DNA from: Plasmodiophora brassicae
Lineage: Eukaryota > Endomyxa: Phytomyxea > Phytomyxea > Plasmodiophorida
Reading direction: 5' to 3'
Assembly (NCBI GenBank): GCA_036867785.1
Contig: CP145428.1
Span: 186,001 to 250,000, forward strand
Length of the DNA: 64,000 nucleotides
Below the pieces are notes generated by a model, which was not told the origin of the DNA, searched no databases, and worked only from the letters and a program-made list of their open reading frames with translations. The translations under genes were made by a program, and so were the position numbers. Below are positions 39,768 to 49,991 of this stretch, piece after piece; within the stretch, counting starts at the first letter, position 1; each line of letters opens with the position of its first letter.

Positions 39768-40008
39768 ATCCAGGGCCGCACGGCGCACATCGACGCGCGT
39801 CGGTGCCTGTACAGAATGCTACAGGGGCGACCGGCCGGGTTGCTGCCGCACCACAAACAGGAACAGAAAATGACGTGCACATGTTTTACTGCACCGCCAC
39901 GAATATTCACCACCTAAACTACCCACGTTCTTGGAAATACGCCATGTTCGACGTTTTTAGTACTTGAGAATCCCAGTGTATTGAGATTCAATGTGGACAT
40001 CGTACTCT

Positions 40009-41591
40009 TCAGCTCATCATCAAGAACACGAGGATCGCGATGACCTGTATAGGAAAGAGTTCAGAGATTGAGCTGTCGTTCTGTTCGTCCGAGCCGTTAC
40101 CAATGTAGTGGTCATACTGCTCGCAACCGCAGCGGTCGAGGCCTTAGATGATAATGGAATACCCTCAAACGGTTTCGAAGATGAGGTTGGACTTTGGCAT
40201 CTGGTCGTTGGGGTCTTTATCGGTTTCGGGGTCACGATTCGTGGCGACGATACAGTCGACGAAGGATTTGAGGCCGGATTGGAGCGTTGTGGAACTGAAG
40301 TCGGTATTGGACCAGATGTCGATCGTGTTGGAGCTGGGTTCGATATCGTTCCAGTCGGCGTTGATCTCGAGGTTGGACCAGATGTCGATCGTGTTGGAGC
40401 TGGCTTTGATATCGTTCCAGGCGGCGTTGGTCTCGGGGTTGGAACAGACGTCGATTGTGTTGGAACTGGCTTTGATATCGTTCCAGTCGGCGTTGATCTC
40501 GAGGTTGGACCAGATGTCGATAGTGTTGAAGCTGGCTTCGAAATCGTTCCAATCGGCGTTGATCTCGGGGTTGGAACAGACGTCGATTGTGTTGGAGCTG
40601 GCTTCGATATCGATCCAGTCGGCGTTGATCTCGAGGTTGCAGGAGTCGACGACGGTGGCGACGGCCTGAACTTGATCGGTACCGATATCTGGTAGATGGA
40701 CGTCGGTGAATTAGCATTCGGATTTGTCGATGTCTCAAAGGCTATGGATGATCCATCGGGAGACCAGCTCGCTGCTCCATCATATCCACCACTATTTGTG
40801 AGAAAGACCGGATTCGTTGAGCCCGATATCGACACGATGGCGATACGAGCGCCAACGGTCGTGCTGTCGGCACCTGAGAAGACGATGAATTGTCCATCGG
40901 GAGAGAACGCTGCATCGGTCGACGACCATGTCGTTGGCGTCACTCGGGTTATACCGCTTCCATCAGTGTTCATCGTGTAAATCGCCCAGTCGTTTGTGAA
41001 TCTTTGGAACAGAATCTTATCGCCTTTGGGGGACCAATTCGGCTGACGATCTTGGGAACCTGAAGTCAGTCTTTTCAGACCGGTTCCGTCCGAATTAACC
41101 ATCCAGATTTCTGCCGATGTAGAAGAGATTGACGACTCGAACACGATCTGATTGGCGCCGGACGAAAAGCTCGGTTCGATATAGCTCGCTCCGTTGTGAT
41201 TGGTCACCTGATGATAACCAGAACCGTCCGAATTCACGACTGATATCTCATCAGTCGTGGCGCCATCGGCAGCGAGCGTGATGGTCCCGTGAGCGCTCCA
41301 GCACGACCCAGGCAGATTCACAAACGCATGGGAGTTGTCATTGACAATGGTCTTCAATGGACCGCTGCTCATGATCGACATGGAATAGACGCCTGCAGAA
41401 CCAAGATTATATCCTCCATGCCAAAGAGTCAGAGCCAGATTGGTGCCATCGTAACTATAGCAGGGATTCTGGGCTGAATCCTTCCCCGTTGGAACGTAAA
41501 TGGCGCAAGCACCATCGGCACGACATGATAGCGCAGCGGCCGATAGAATTTGAAGACCAGTGATTGCGATAACGACGATGACAGAACCCAT
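40009..41591 (-). CDS. Secreted TolB/PD40 beta-propeller protein with S/T/P repeats and probable GPI tail
   Basis: The ATG at 41591 is followed by a signal peptide (IVVIAITGLQILSAAALS). About 300 residues of PD40/TolB-like blades follow (EIWMVNSDGTGLKRLTSG, PNWSPKGDKILFQ, AIYTMNTDGSGITRVT, ASWSPDGSSIAFE). Then come about 130 residues of Ser/Thr/Pro repeats built on TPTGTISKPAPTQSTS (22-residue period). Read straight through, the frame stops at 40020-40022. A candidate 50-nt intron near 40145-40196 would shift the frame to end in LFPIQVIAILVFLMMS at 40009-40011, a typical GPI-anchor signal. Base composition is clearly lower in GC than all neighbouring genes, suggesting transfer or relaxed selection. 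Function not known; PD40 repeats bind proteins. Confidence 0.75.
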
Positions 41592-41602
41592 GAGGTAGCT
41601 GT

Positions 41603-41764
41603 TGATATGATGTTTGGCTAGTCTGATATTATCAAAACGGCACGCGAATTGGATCTTCTAGGAATGGATAATTGCGGTTGCCCTGATATCGTATTGGTGA
41701 TATGATGTTTAGCTAGTCTGATATTATCAACGGCACGCGAATGGGATTTTCTAGGAATGGAAAT
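41603..41764 (+). repeat. Direct repeat upstream of the beta-propeller gene
   Basis: About 66 bp starting TGATATGATGTTTGGC at 41603 recurs with few changes at 41696. The copies start 93 bp apart, just 5' of the propeller gene (minus strand), so they could be promoter elements or the remains of an insertion. Confidence 0.75.
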
Positions 41765-42272
41765 GCCCGATCTTGTAGTGCCAGGGCCTATGATTTTCCG
41801 CTGCTCGCACGTTGGTCCGGAGAACGTGCTGAAGCATCAGCGCTTCTGTTAGAGCAATGCCGGCATTCAGAGATCCGAACTTCTTCTTCAGAACGCGGTG
41901 GTTGCCTTTACAGCAATTGGTTCCCCTTGAGCATCGGTACAGCGTCAGCCCGTTGGGACCGACGCCAATTCTCCTGGTAGAAGACGTAGTCGTCTCCGTC
42001 AGGATCGCTACAACAACCTTTGTCAAAATGTGCTCAAGAAGGTTCTGAAGGTCTCTGTGCGCCCGATCGTCGAACAACGGCACTCCTGGAAAACATCCAA
42101 CAGGTCGGAAGACGTATGATCGAAGGGATGAGTAGGTAGGTACACCACCCGTCTGACAGGTGACAACCCGTGAAGCAAGAAGAAATCCGCACCAAAAATT
42201 CCGGGGCGCACGCGTGTCTGCGGAATGCAAGTTTTCCCCAAAACAAAACGGAACCCCAAAAACGACGGCCAA
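41751..42272 (-). pseudogene. Transposase-like relic (RGTN motif)
   Basis: The minus-strand ORF contains GLTLYRCSRGTNCCKGNHRVLKKKFGS, with ALTEALMLQHVLRTN downstream. It resembles a widespread eukaryotic transposon-associated protein tail with RGTN..EG.H...L...FG...A...L...R.N spacing. The usual acidic residue before G.H is Lys here and no catalytic core is visible. No ATG suits it. Probably a fragment of a mobile element adjoining the propeller gene; identification is from memory of the motif only. Confidence 0.35.
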
Positions 42273-42384
42273 CGTGTCTCGGCTGCTGCGGCGTGCAGTG
42301 GCCGGTGCATATTTTGGCAGCGGGGGGCCGGGCCGGCGGCGCGACGTCGGCGCGTCAGTCCGTGGCCGGTACGGTCCGCAGCGT

Positions 42385-44730
42385 ATGTCGTTCCTGTCGG
42401 GGCCGGCCGCCCTGCAGGCGCAGGTGACGCGCGACGCCCGCCGACAACGCTTGCTGGGTCGGTCCGTCCGCCGGCGCTGCTGCTGTTGCGGTTTCTTCGC
42501 TGACTGACCGATTTGCAGCGGTGCGGGCGGCGGCGGACGCGTTCCGGCAGCGGCGGAACGCGGCGTTCCGTCAGGGCTGCCGGCGCGAGCGCAAGGCCCT
42601 GGTCGACGAGGCCGTCGCCGTTCAGGCCAGCGTCACCCTGCAGGACATCGTCGCCCTGGAGGATCAGCTCCGCGACGCGCTCGCCCATCTCGGACAGGCG
42701 CACGACGACGCCGCCGTCGCGTCCGCCGACCTTACCCAGGTCGGCAGCGCGCGCCCCTCGCTCGTCGTCGCCCCCCCCCCCTGTAACGTCGCCTGACGCG
42801 GCGTCGTCCGTTGCAGGCCTGCCTGGTCGAGAACCGGGCGTACCGCGCCCATGTCCAGTGTTCGAATTCGCGGTTCGAGGCGGCGCTCGACCTCGTGCGC
42901 CAGTTCAGGGCCGAACAGGAAGCGTTGCGATGCGCGCCGGTACGCCCGACGAGTCCATGTCGCTCCCCGCGCGGGTTCTGAACGTCTTCGCTATTGCTCA
43001 TTCAGGCGCACGCCCGGCAGGAGGCGTTCGGGCGCGCGAAGGACCTGCTCCGCGCGATCACGTCGCTGAACGCGCAACGCGAGCGACGCGAACGCGATGC
43101 GGAGACGCGGGCCCTGGTGCACCCGTACGATTCGCTGCAGGGGCGAACGCGCGTCACGACGACGACCGACTTCGCGGTCACCCGGTTCCACGCGTCGGCG
43201 GCGGGCCCGTCCGCCATGGACCTGGCCAGGGTCGAGGCCGAACGCCAGGCCGTCGCCCAGCAGCAGGCGGTCGCCGACGCCGACCGACGACAGCGGGCCG
43301 TTGCCGCACGAGGCGCGGCCGCGTCCACCCGCGTGGACGCGCTGCGGACGGCGGCGTCGCTGACAACGGGCGACCTTCGCCAGGCCGTTCGTGCGGATCG
43401 CGCCCAGAAACTCGAGCGGCGCGCCGCCGAATCGCAACGGGCCGGGCAGGACGCGGGCCGGGCGGCCCGGCTTCGTCGCGAGTTCGACGCGGCGTTCCCC
43501 GTCCTGCACGAGATGACCCGCGCCGACGCCGTCCGTTCTGCCAGGTCGCGCGCGGGTCGTCGTGCACGCCGCGAGCGTCGTCCTGTTCGCCGCGAGCGGG
43601 ACGCGGCGGCGGCCGCGTTCTCGCCGGACGACGTCGCCGATCGGCACCGCCCGGCCGTCGTGACGCCGGCGCTCATCGCCGACCTGCAACGACGCGTTGC
43701 CGAGCCTGACCGCCCGACGACGCCTGAAGCGCGTTCGGTCACGTTCGACGTGTCGCCGCCCAGGCGTCCGGCAGCGCCGTCGTCGTCATCGCCCGAGGCG
43801 GCGGCCGCGACCGTCCACAGCATCCCGCAGGTCGTCGCCGACACTGGCGTCGTGGAGCGGTTCCCGGCACCTCAGCAGCGGCAACCTCCCGGTGACGTTG
43901 TTGGTCGACCCCCTGCCGACGTCGTCGAAGGACTCCAACAGGCCGAGGAACAAGGCTATGAGCACCAGGCCGAGGATCAACGCCACGAGCAGCAGGCCAA
44001 GGAAGGCCGCGAGTCGCCACCCGACGCTGTCGGTGTGCCTCCTCTGGAAGCGTACCTTCCTGAGGCGGCCCTTGCGACGGACGTCGTTTCCGTTGCTGAA
44101 GCGCCGGTTGCGTTCGACGAACCAGGGCCTGAGGCGGCGCTTGCGACGGACGTCGTTTCCGTTGCTGACGCGCCGGATGCATTCGACGAACCAGAGGTGC
44201 CCGTGAAGGCGCCGTCGCTGGACGAGGAGGACGTCGATGAGGCGCGCCTGTCGGCCTTGCTGGAATCGGTGGAACCGCTGCCAGCGGACGCGGCGCTGGC
44301 CGCCCTGGCGTTCGGGTCGTCCGACGACCTCGACGACCTGGACCGGCGCGCCGAGGCCCTGCTGCGCAGTCACATCCCGACGACGCCCCAGCTGCTGTCG
44401 ATGCGGTCGGCGCCGCTGCCGACGCCCATGTCGCTCGACGACGCCAGCGCGTTCGCGCAGACCATCGACGAGACCCTCGACTTCCTTCGGCGGTCCCGCG
44501 TTGAGCTCGACGAGAGCCGCGCCGCCCTGGAACGCGGCAGCGCTGACGCCGGGGACAACAACACTGCATCGCCGCCGTCGTCGTCCACGACGCCGACGCC
44601 CGTCACCGAATCGACGACGTCGTCGTCGTCCTCGTCGCTCCAGGAACAGTTCCGGACGAACCGCGTCCTGATCGAACGCATCGAGCGACGTCGCCAGCAG
44701 CTCCTGCAGCGACGCGCCAGTCGCCCTTGA
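42385..44730 (+). CDS. CEP295-like coiled-coil centriolar protein
   Basis: ATG at 42385. Four exons fit: 42385 to about 42457, about 42520-42736, about 42815-42940 and about 43010-44730, joined in phase across short introns. The N-terminal 300 residues are Arg/Ala/Glu helices with RRQRLLG, FRQRRNAAF, LAHLGQAHDDAA, a TTTDFAVTRFH block and FDAAFPVLHEM. These echo the CEP295/Ana1 N-terminus (RRRKLRLLQVR, IKQRRNQQ, MGEGHRQA). The C-terminal half is acidic, with two copies of EAALATDVVSVA[E/D]AP, and ends in a basic RRQQLLQRR helix. CEP295 converts centrioles to centrosomes and elongates them. The match is to pattern, not to a firm domain. Confidence 0.5.
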
Positions 44731-44853
44731 CAGGTGGTGGAGTACGAAAAACTGCACGACCCCGTCCGCACATTTTCTAAATATAGCGTGACGTCCGCCC
44801 CCGTGACTGTACCCCACGTCCGATCGACGACCTGGGCGGCCAGCCGACATGGC

Positions 44854-44866
44854 GCTATAAGTATAA
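44854..44866 (+). promoter_or_regulatory. TATA-like motif before the kinesin start
   Basis: GCTATAAGTATAA lies immediately upstream of the candidate ATG at 44871. The distance is too short for a classical TATA box unless translation starts further downstream. Confidence 0.3.
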
Positions 44867-44870
44867 CGGT

Positions 44871-46830
44871 ATGCGCCTGTACGTCTATGTGCGGATACGA
44901 TCGTCGACGAGGTCGCCGGCGCCGTCCGACCTGTCGTCGACGTTGTCGACGGGCGCCTGCGTCTGTCGCGGTCGCTGCGCCTGCGGGCGTACCCGCGCCT
45001 GGCGGACAGGTACGACGACCTCGACGAGGCGTTCGGCGCCGACTGCCCGCAGGCGGGTGTGTACGACCGGACGCTGCGGGCGCACGCGGCGTCGGCCCTG
45101 CAGGTCGTCGCGATAACGGAGCCCCGGTCCAACGTCGTCTGACGGTGGCCGATCCCAGGGAGGGAACGTCGCGGTGATCGCGTACGGGGCGACCGGATCA
45201 GGGCGCACGCGCGCGCTCATCGGTAGCGGGGCCGGACAGCAGCGCGGCCTGGTCCCCCGGTGCGTCAGCGACCTGCTGAAAGGTGCTATCCCTTTAAAAA
45301 TGCATCGGCACGAACGCGCCCCTGACCGACCAGGTCCCCCGCCCCAGGATGTGAGGAGCACCGGTCTGCTCTGCCCTGGACACTGTCGGCCACGCTGGTG
45401 TGCATCCGGCGCGAGGTCATCACCGACCTGCTGGCCTGCGAGCACGCCCGGACGCGCCTGCCAATCGCCGATGACCCCTCGGGTACGTTCCGCATACGGG
45501 ATGCCCCGCCAAGGGACACAACAGGCAGCGGTAAACCGTGGAGCAGAGGGCGTTCACGTCCGAGGGTCGGAACGGGCGCCGATCCGTGACATTCACGACC
45601 TGTACGACATTGCCCAGAGATGGACGCGGTACAACCGTCGCCACGACGACGACGACGACCGCACCACGGTCCTGTCCGTGTCTGTCCGGCGCCAGCAGAC
45701 CGTCATCGGCACGGTGCACTTCGTGCGCTTGCCTGCGGCCGACCCGCATCGACCCGACCGGCACCTGCCGGCGCTGACAACCGCCATCCATGAGCTCAGC
45801 AACAGCCAGACGTACCGTCAGCATCGCACGTCGAAGCTGACCCATCTGCTGAAGGCCGTGTACGAATAACGAACCCAGTGGTCACCCGTGCGCGGGACGT
45901 GCTGTTCCCCTGACGAATGGGTCGCCGCAGGCTGTCCGAGACCGGGGCGCTGGTCGTCGTTGGCGCCGTGCCGAGCACGGGCGACACCTGCGCGACCATG
46001 GCGGCATCGGTGGCCACCATCAGGTTCTGCTCCACACTGGCACAGAATCGCCCGCTCTGTAAACGCCTCGAATCCCCGTCAAGTGCCCCGGGTTCATCAC
46101 CGGACGCCGACGTCGCCGATCTGGCCTGGGCCGGTGACGTCGGCGACCCGTATGACATCCCTGTGAAGGACGATCCGGACGTTGCGCCCGCTCGACAGCA
46201 CATCGCGGAGAGGGCGCCCAGCGATGACCATCAGCGCTGGGCCTTGGCGCTTCAGGTCCGGACCTCCCCGTTCGCGACGTTCCACGTGCTGACCCCCCGC
46301 ATTCGCAGCAATCGGAACTGGAGATGATCCGGGCGGAGATCGTCGCCAGGGATTACTCCAGGATGCACGAGACGGCCAACCTGGACGTTCACCCGTACGA
46401 TCCTCCCGTCGAGGCCGACGCCGGGTGCCCGACGCTGCCCGACGCGCACTTCCCCGCCGCTGCAGTCGCGGACCTGCAGCCGACCCGGGCCGCGCCACTG
46501 TATGATTCGCCGCCGCCGCCGTCCACCCTTGACGATCCGCCGCTGCCCGGTCGTCCGGGGCCCGCAGCGATGAGGTGCCCGTCGCCAACGGCAGCGGCAG
46601 GCCCCGACCCGGGCCCCGCAAGGTCTCCATCGCCAGCGGTGGACTCCCGGCCAACGCCGCTGCGGCCACCGCCAATGATGTTCGGGGATCGCGAGCGGCA
46701 ACGCTTCGAGACGGACAGGCGACGGGCGCCGGATGTGGGCAGGCGCCTGGCATGCCTTCGCGAGCAGCTGCGGCGGACCGGCCACGAGGTAGCCCTGCTG
46801 TCGCAGCGGCTCGCCAGCCTGGAACAGTGA
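44871..46830 (+). CDS. Divergent kinesin motor protein
   Basis: Exons rebuild a kinesin motor: an MRLYVYVRIR start, DDLDEAFGADCPQAGVY (beta3), then after an intron NVAVIAYGATGSGRT (P-loop, normally GQTGSGKT), GLVPRCVSDLL, VCIRREVITDLLA (L8 region), TVHFVRLPAADPH in place of VDLAGSE, HRTSKLTHLLKAV and, after another intron, LVVVGAVPSTGDTCATMAASVATIRFC (alpha6). A Pro-rich tail and short coiled coil (ALLSQRLASLEQ) end at TGA 46828-46830. Two nucleotide-sensing motifs (NxxSSRSH, DLAGSE) are lost and the Walker Lys is Arg, so motor activity is doubtful. The first exon boundary is unresolved (a one-base frame jump near 44890). Confidence 0.72.
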
Positions 46831-46972
46831 ATGAATAGTCTACCATTGCGGGGGGTGATTTCAACACGTGAAGAACAGGGGGACGTCCGCGGGAACGTCG
46901 ACACGAGTGTGACGGCCCTTCGCGTGGGGTTGTTCCGCTGACGATATTTATCCATGCATCGATGCCAATACT

Positions 46973-47813
46973 TCATACCAATGGTACAATGTCGTCGTGG
47001 CCGTTGCACGGGCTCCCCACGCGTACGTCCTGCTGAGCCACACCACGATGGCTCTTCCTTGGCTTGCTCGCCCAGCACGAAGCAGAGCAGGCGACATCCA
47101 CGACCGACGCCGGAAGGCGAACCGGCGGAACACTTGCTCGTTTGGAGTACGATGACGACGTCTTCTTCCCCTGCGGCGCAACGGCCCATCCGCCTGCTCT
47201 GTCGCAGATCGCGCCGTTGGTCCAGTCCTGAAGACAGACGAGCAGGTCGTGGCTGAAGCAGTCGTCGCAGATCAGTCGAGTGGCGACGATCAGCGCCAAC
47301 GTCTGCACCGCCACGACGACGAACCGCACCGAGGCCGCCATGGCGTAGAGCGACGTCAGCGCTGTGAACAGGTTGCCGCCAAACACAAACGCAAGCGTGG
47401 CGCGGTTGCCGTTATGGACCAGCGCCCGCCACAAACACCGGCCATAGTACGCGACCGCCGGTGTCGTCGTCACTGCCGACGCCACGACGTACGCAGACGC
47501 CATGTGCCCTCGCACCGCCGTCGATACGCTCATCAGCACCATCAGCATCAGGCACTGCCGTCGAACTGTACGATATCGCAAACGGGTCAGGCGATCCAAC
47601 GGGACCCGGCGCCGAAGGCCTACGTTCGCCTGGGTTGGCTGCGGTCCACCGCGCGTGTGCCTCCATGGCCCTCGTGACGACCTTGACCGGGTCGCCGTTC
47701 GTCGGCCGACACGACGTGAACGCGTCATAGGACGGCAGGCGGATCAGCGGGGTCGCGCTGTCGTAGAGCGGCTCGGCGGCGATCCGATCCCAGTACCGCA
47801 TGCCGTTCGACAT
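46973..47813 (-). CDS. Multi-pass membrane protein, unknown
   Basis: ATG at 47813. A candidate 41-nt GTCCCG...TACAG intron joins the soluble N-terminus (YWDRIAAEPLYD) to a region with three to four hydrophobic helices (CLMLMVLMSVSTAV, YVVASAVTTTPAVAYY, LAFVFGGNLFTALTSLYAMAA, FVVVAVQTLALIVATRL). A Cys-containing loop (CDDCFSHDLLVC) and a polar tail follow. No family recognised. It overlaps nothing else on either strand once the shadow frames are removed. Confidence 0.5.
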
Positions 47814-48000
47814 CGACTGGTCGCATCGGCCGATGAATCCCGTATCCCGGTGCCGAATACATCAATGCGAGCGAAGAATCTTCGGCGGGCGGCACGTGCC
47901 AGGCGACACAGCCTCGGTCGACGATCGATACGACGATGAGGCCTTCCCAGATCGACGTACCGGTACACCTGCTTCGACGCGACGCGCTGAACGGGATGTG

Positions 48001-49020
48001 ATGACCGCGCGTTGTACGTGTCAGGCTGTCGAACAGGACCAGCTGAGCCCATCGCCACGACGTCGCGATAGGCAGGTCAGCGATCGGGTCCAGCTGACCG
48101 AGGCGCTGGCCGGGCAGCTCCAGGAGCGGCTGGACGACGCCGAACGACGACTACGCGACAGCGAGGAGCAGATGGCGCGCGTTGCCGACCACCACGCCGC
48201 GGTCGTTGCCGAGCACAATCGGAAGGTCGCCGAGCTGAACGACGCGGTTGAAGATGGGCGGCGTGCGGTTGCCGACCTTCAGGGACGCCTGGACGAGGCC
48301 GTCAGGGACAGGGACGGGGCCCGCGACGAGCTCAGGGACTGCATCGCGAAATTGAACGCGCTGAAGGTGACGTCCGAGAAGGAGCTCGCCGCCCTGCTGC
48401 ATGCGGAGAAGGCCAAGACGAAGGCGGACACGCGGATGGACGAGCTCGCCCAGGCGAAGGCGGATGCCGAGCAGGACAACGAGCAGCTGCGAGCCAGGGT
48501 CAGCGCGCTGGAGCAGCGCAACCAGGAGCTGGAACAGCAGGTAGGGATCGCCCAGACGCAGGCCGGTGAGGCCAATGACAAGGTCGGGCGCTTGGCTGGC
48601 CAGCTTGCAGCCAGCGACAAGGAGTTCGAGGCAGCGCTGGCCAAGGCCGATCGATTGCGGACGGAATTGCAATCGAAGCTGGACGCAGCCGCAGCGGAAT
48701 CATCACGGCTGGCTGCCCAGCTGGGGAGGGCGGACGCTGAGAAGAAGGAGCTGGCGGGGCGCCTGCAGACCGCCGAAGCGGAACGCGACGAGGCGGGCAG
48801 CAAACTCGCGACCGCTGTGACGACACTGGAGGACAAGTTGTCGTCCAGCGAGGCACGACACCAGGCCAGGATAAACGAGATGCAGGCCGCGATGCTGCAG
48901 GACCAGAAGGACCTGCAGCAGAGGCACGCTGCTGACCTCGAACAGCTCCGCATCAGCCATATCCAGGAGGCGCAGCCGCACGTCCCACACCGCGACCGGC
49001 AATACATGTACGGGTTCTGA
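48001..49020 (+). CDS. Long coiled-coil protein
   Basis: ATG at 48001; 339 residues. From about residue 30 to 320 it is one continuous heptad-rich coiled coil (LAGQLQERLDDAERRLRDSE, LEQRNQELEQQVGIAQTQ) with no globular domain. The last residues are HRDRQYMYGF. Such sequence is common in tropomyosin-, myosin-tail- or basal-body-type proteins, and no specific family can be assigned. The frame is open upstream of the ATG, so an earlier exon is possible. Confidence 0.7.
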   Translation: MTARCTCQAVEQDQLSPSPRRRDRQVSDRVQLTEALAGQLQERLDDAERRLRDSEEQMARVADHHAAVVAEHNRKVAELNDAVEDGRRAVADLQGRLDEAVRDRDGARDELRDCIAKLNALKVTSEKELAALLHAEKAKTKADTRMDELAQAKADAEQDNEQLRARVSALEQRNQELEQQVGIAQTQAGEANDKVGRLAGQLAASDKEFEAALAKADRLRTELQSKLDAAAAESSRLAAQLGRADAEKKELAGRLQTAEAERDEAGSKLATAVTTLEDKLSSSEARHQARINEMQAAMLQDQKDLQQRHAADLEQLRISHIQEAQPHVPHRDRQYMYGF

Positions 49021-49225
49021 GCGGTCGCAGCTAATAGCCTCCTCGCCTTTACGACGGGACGGAGAGATAGATGCTCCAATGTGTGTTTGTATTCGCCGTC
49101 CTGACAGTGACGGAGCTGCGTCGGCGCGCGGACTCCGCCGATGCGTCCTGCGCGCGCGACACGGTCAGCCGTTGTGACCGGTTGAGTGACGAACGCCCCT
49201 CCTTAATAGTTGTCGTCGGGGCGTC

Positions 49226-49942
49226 ATGGGCGGCCACGGCGGCCTGAACATCCTGCCGCAGAAATCATGGAACGTCTACGGGGTTCGCCAGCAGAACAAG
49301 GTCAAGGAGGACGAGCGGCGGTTCGCCGAGGAGCAGGCCGGCGCGGAACGCGACGCCCGTCGCGCGGCGCAGTCGGCGCGTCTCGCCGCGCTGCGATCGA
49401 CGCAGGCGCCGTCCGACGCGTCGCCGACGCGGTTCAGCCTGTTCGCCGACGAGGAACGAAGCGCGGCCGAGTACGAGCGCAAACGCGTGCAGGCGGCCCG
49501 CGAGCTGGCCGAGAAGGAGAAGGGCACGCTGTACCTGGGCGGGCGTCGCGCCCCGCCGCCTTGGTACAGCCGGTTGCAGGCGCCGCCGACGACCGGCGAC
49601 GATGCGCCACCCGCCCGCCGCAGGGGCGACGACGACCCCATGGTGCTGGTCAACACGCTGCTCAGCGGGGCGGACGCCGCTCCGAAGAAGCGGAAGAAGG
49701 AGCGGCACCGTCATCGCCCGTCCAAGGCAGACGCTGACGCCGACGAGCGGGGTCGGAAGCGCGGGAAGGTCGACTACGCGGCGCTTCGTGCCGAGCGGGT
49801 TCACCGGGAGGCGTCCGAGTCGGCGCGTGCGGAACGGCACGCCCGACGACGACGACGACCGGACGACGACGACGACGACGAGAAGGACGGTACCGAGTAC
49901 CATTCCGGGTACCTGCGAGAGATCCGGAAGGGGCGCTGGTGA
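49226..49942 (+). CDS. LENG1-like Cir_N domain protein
   Basis: ATG at 49226; 238 residues, no intron. The N-terminus GGLNILPQKSWNVYG...NKVKEDERRFAEE matches the CIR N-terminal domain as found in LENG1 and other spliceosome-associated proteins (NILPKKSWHV..). The body is charged coiled coil, with nuclear-localisation-like KKRKKERHRHR and RKRGK, and an acidic DDDDDDEKDG run near YHSGYLREIRKGRW. A nuclear role in RNA processing is inferred from the family. Tail-to-tail with AASS, with about 50 bp between stop codons. Confidence 0.75.
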   Translation: MGGHGGLNILPQKSWNVYGVRQQNKVKEDERRFAEEQAGAERDARRAAQSARLAALRSTQAPSDASPTRFSLFADEERSAAEYERKRVQAARELAEKEKGTLYLGGRRAPPPWYSRLQAPPTTGDDAPPARRRGDDDPMVLVNTLLSGADAAPKKRKKERHRHRPSKADADADERGRKRGKVDYAALRAERVHREASESARAERHARRRRRPDDDDDDEKDGTEYHSGYLREIRKGRW

Positions 49943-49991
49943 TGGTGGGCAACGACGACCCATCGTCTGTAGTATCGCTGCCTCCGCCCGA

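Noticed and set aside
40108-40695. Plus-strand frame with VGVDLEVGPDVDRVGAGFD repeats
   Set aside because: Antisense of the S/T/P repeat region of the propeller gene; the repeat keeps all frames open.
42991-43689. Long minus-strand frames opposite the CEP295-like gene
   Set aside because: Shadow frames of a GC-rich gene; low-complexity Arg/Ala only.
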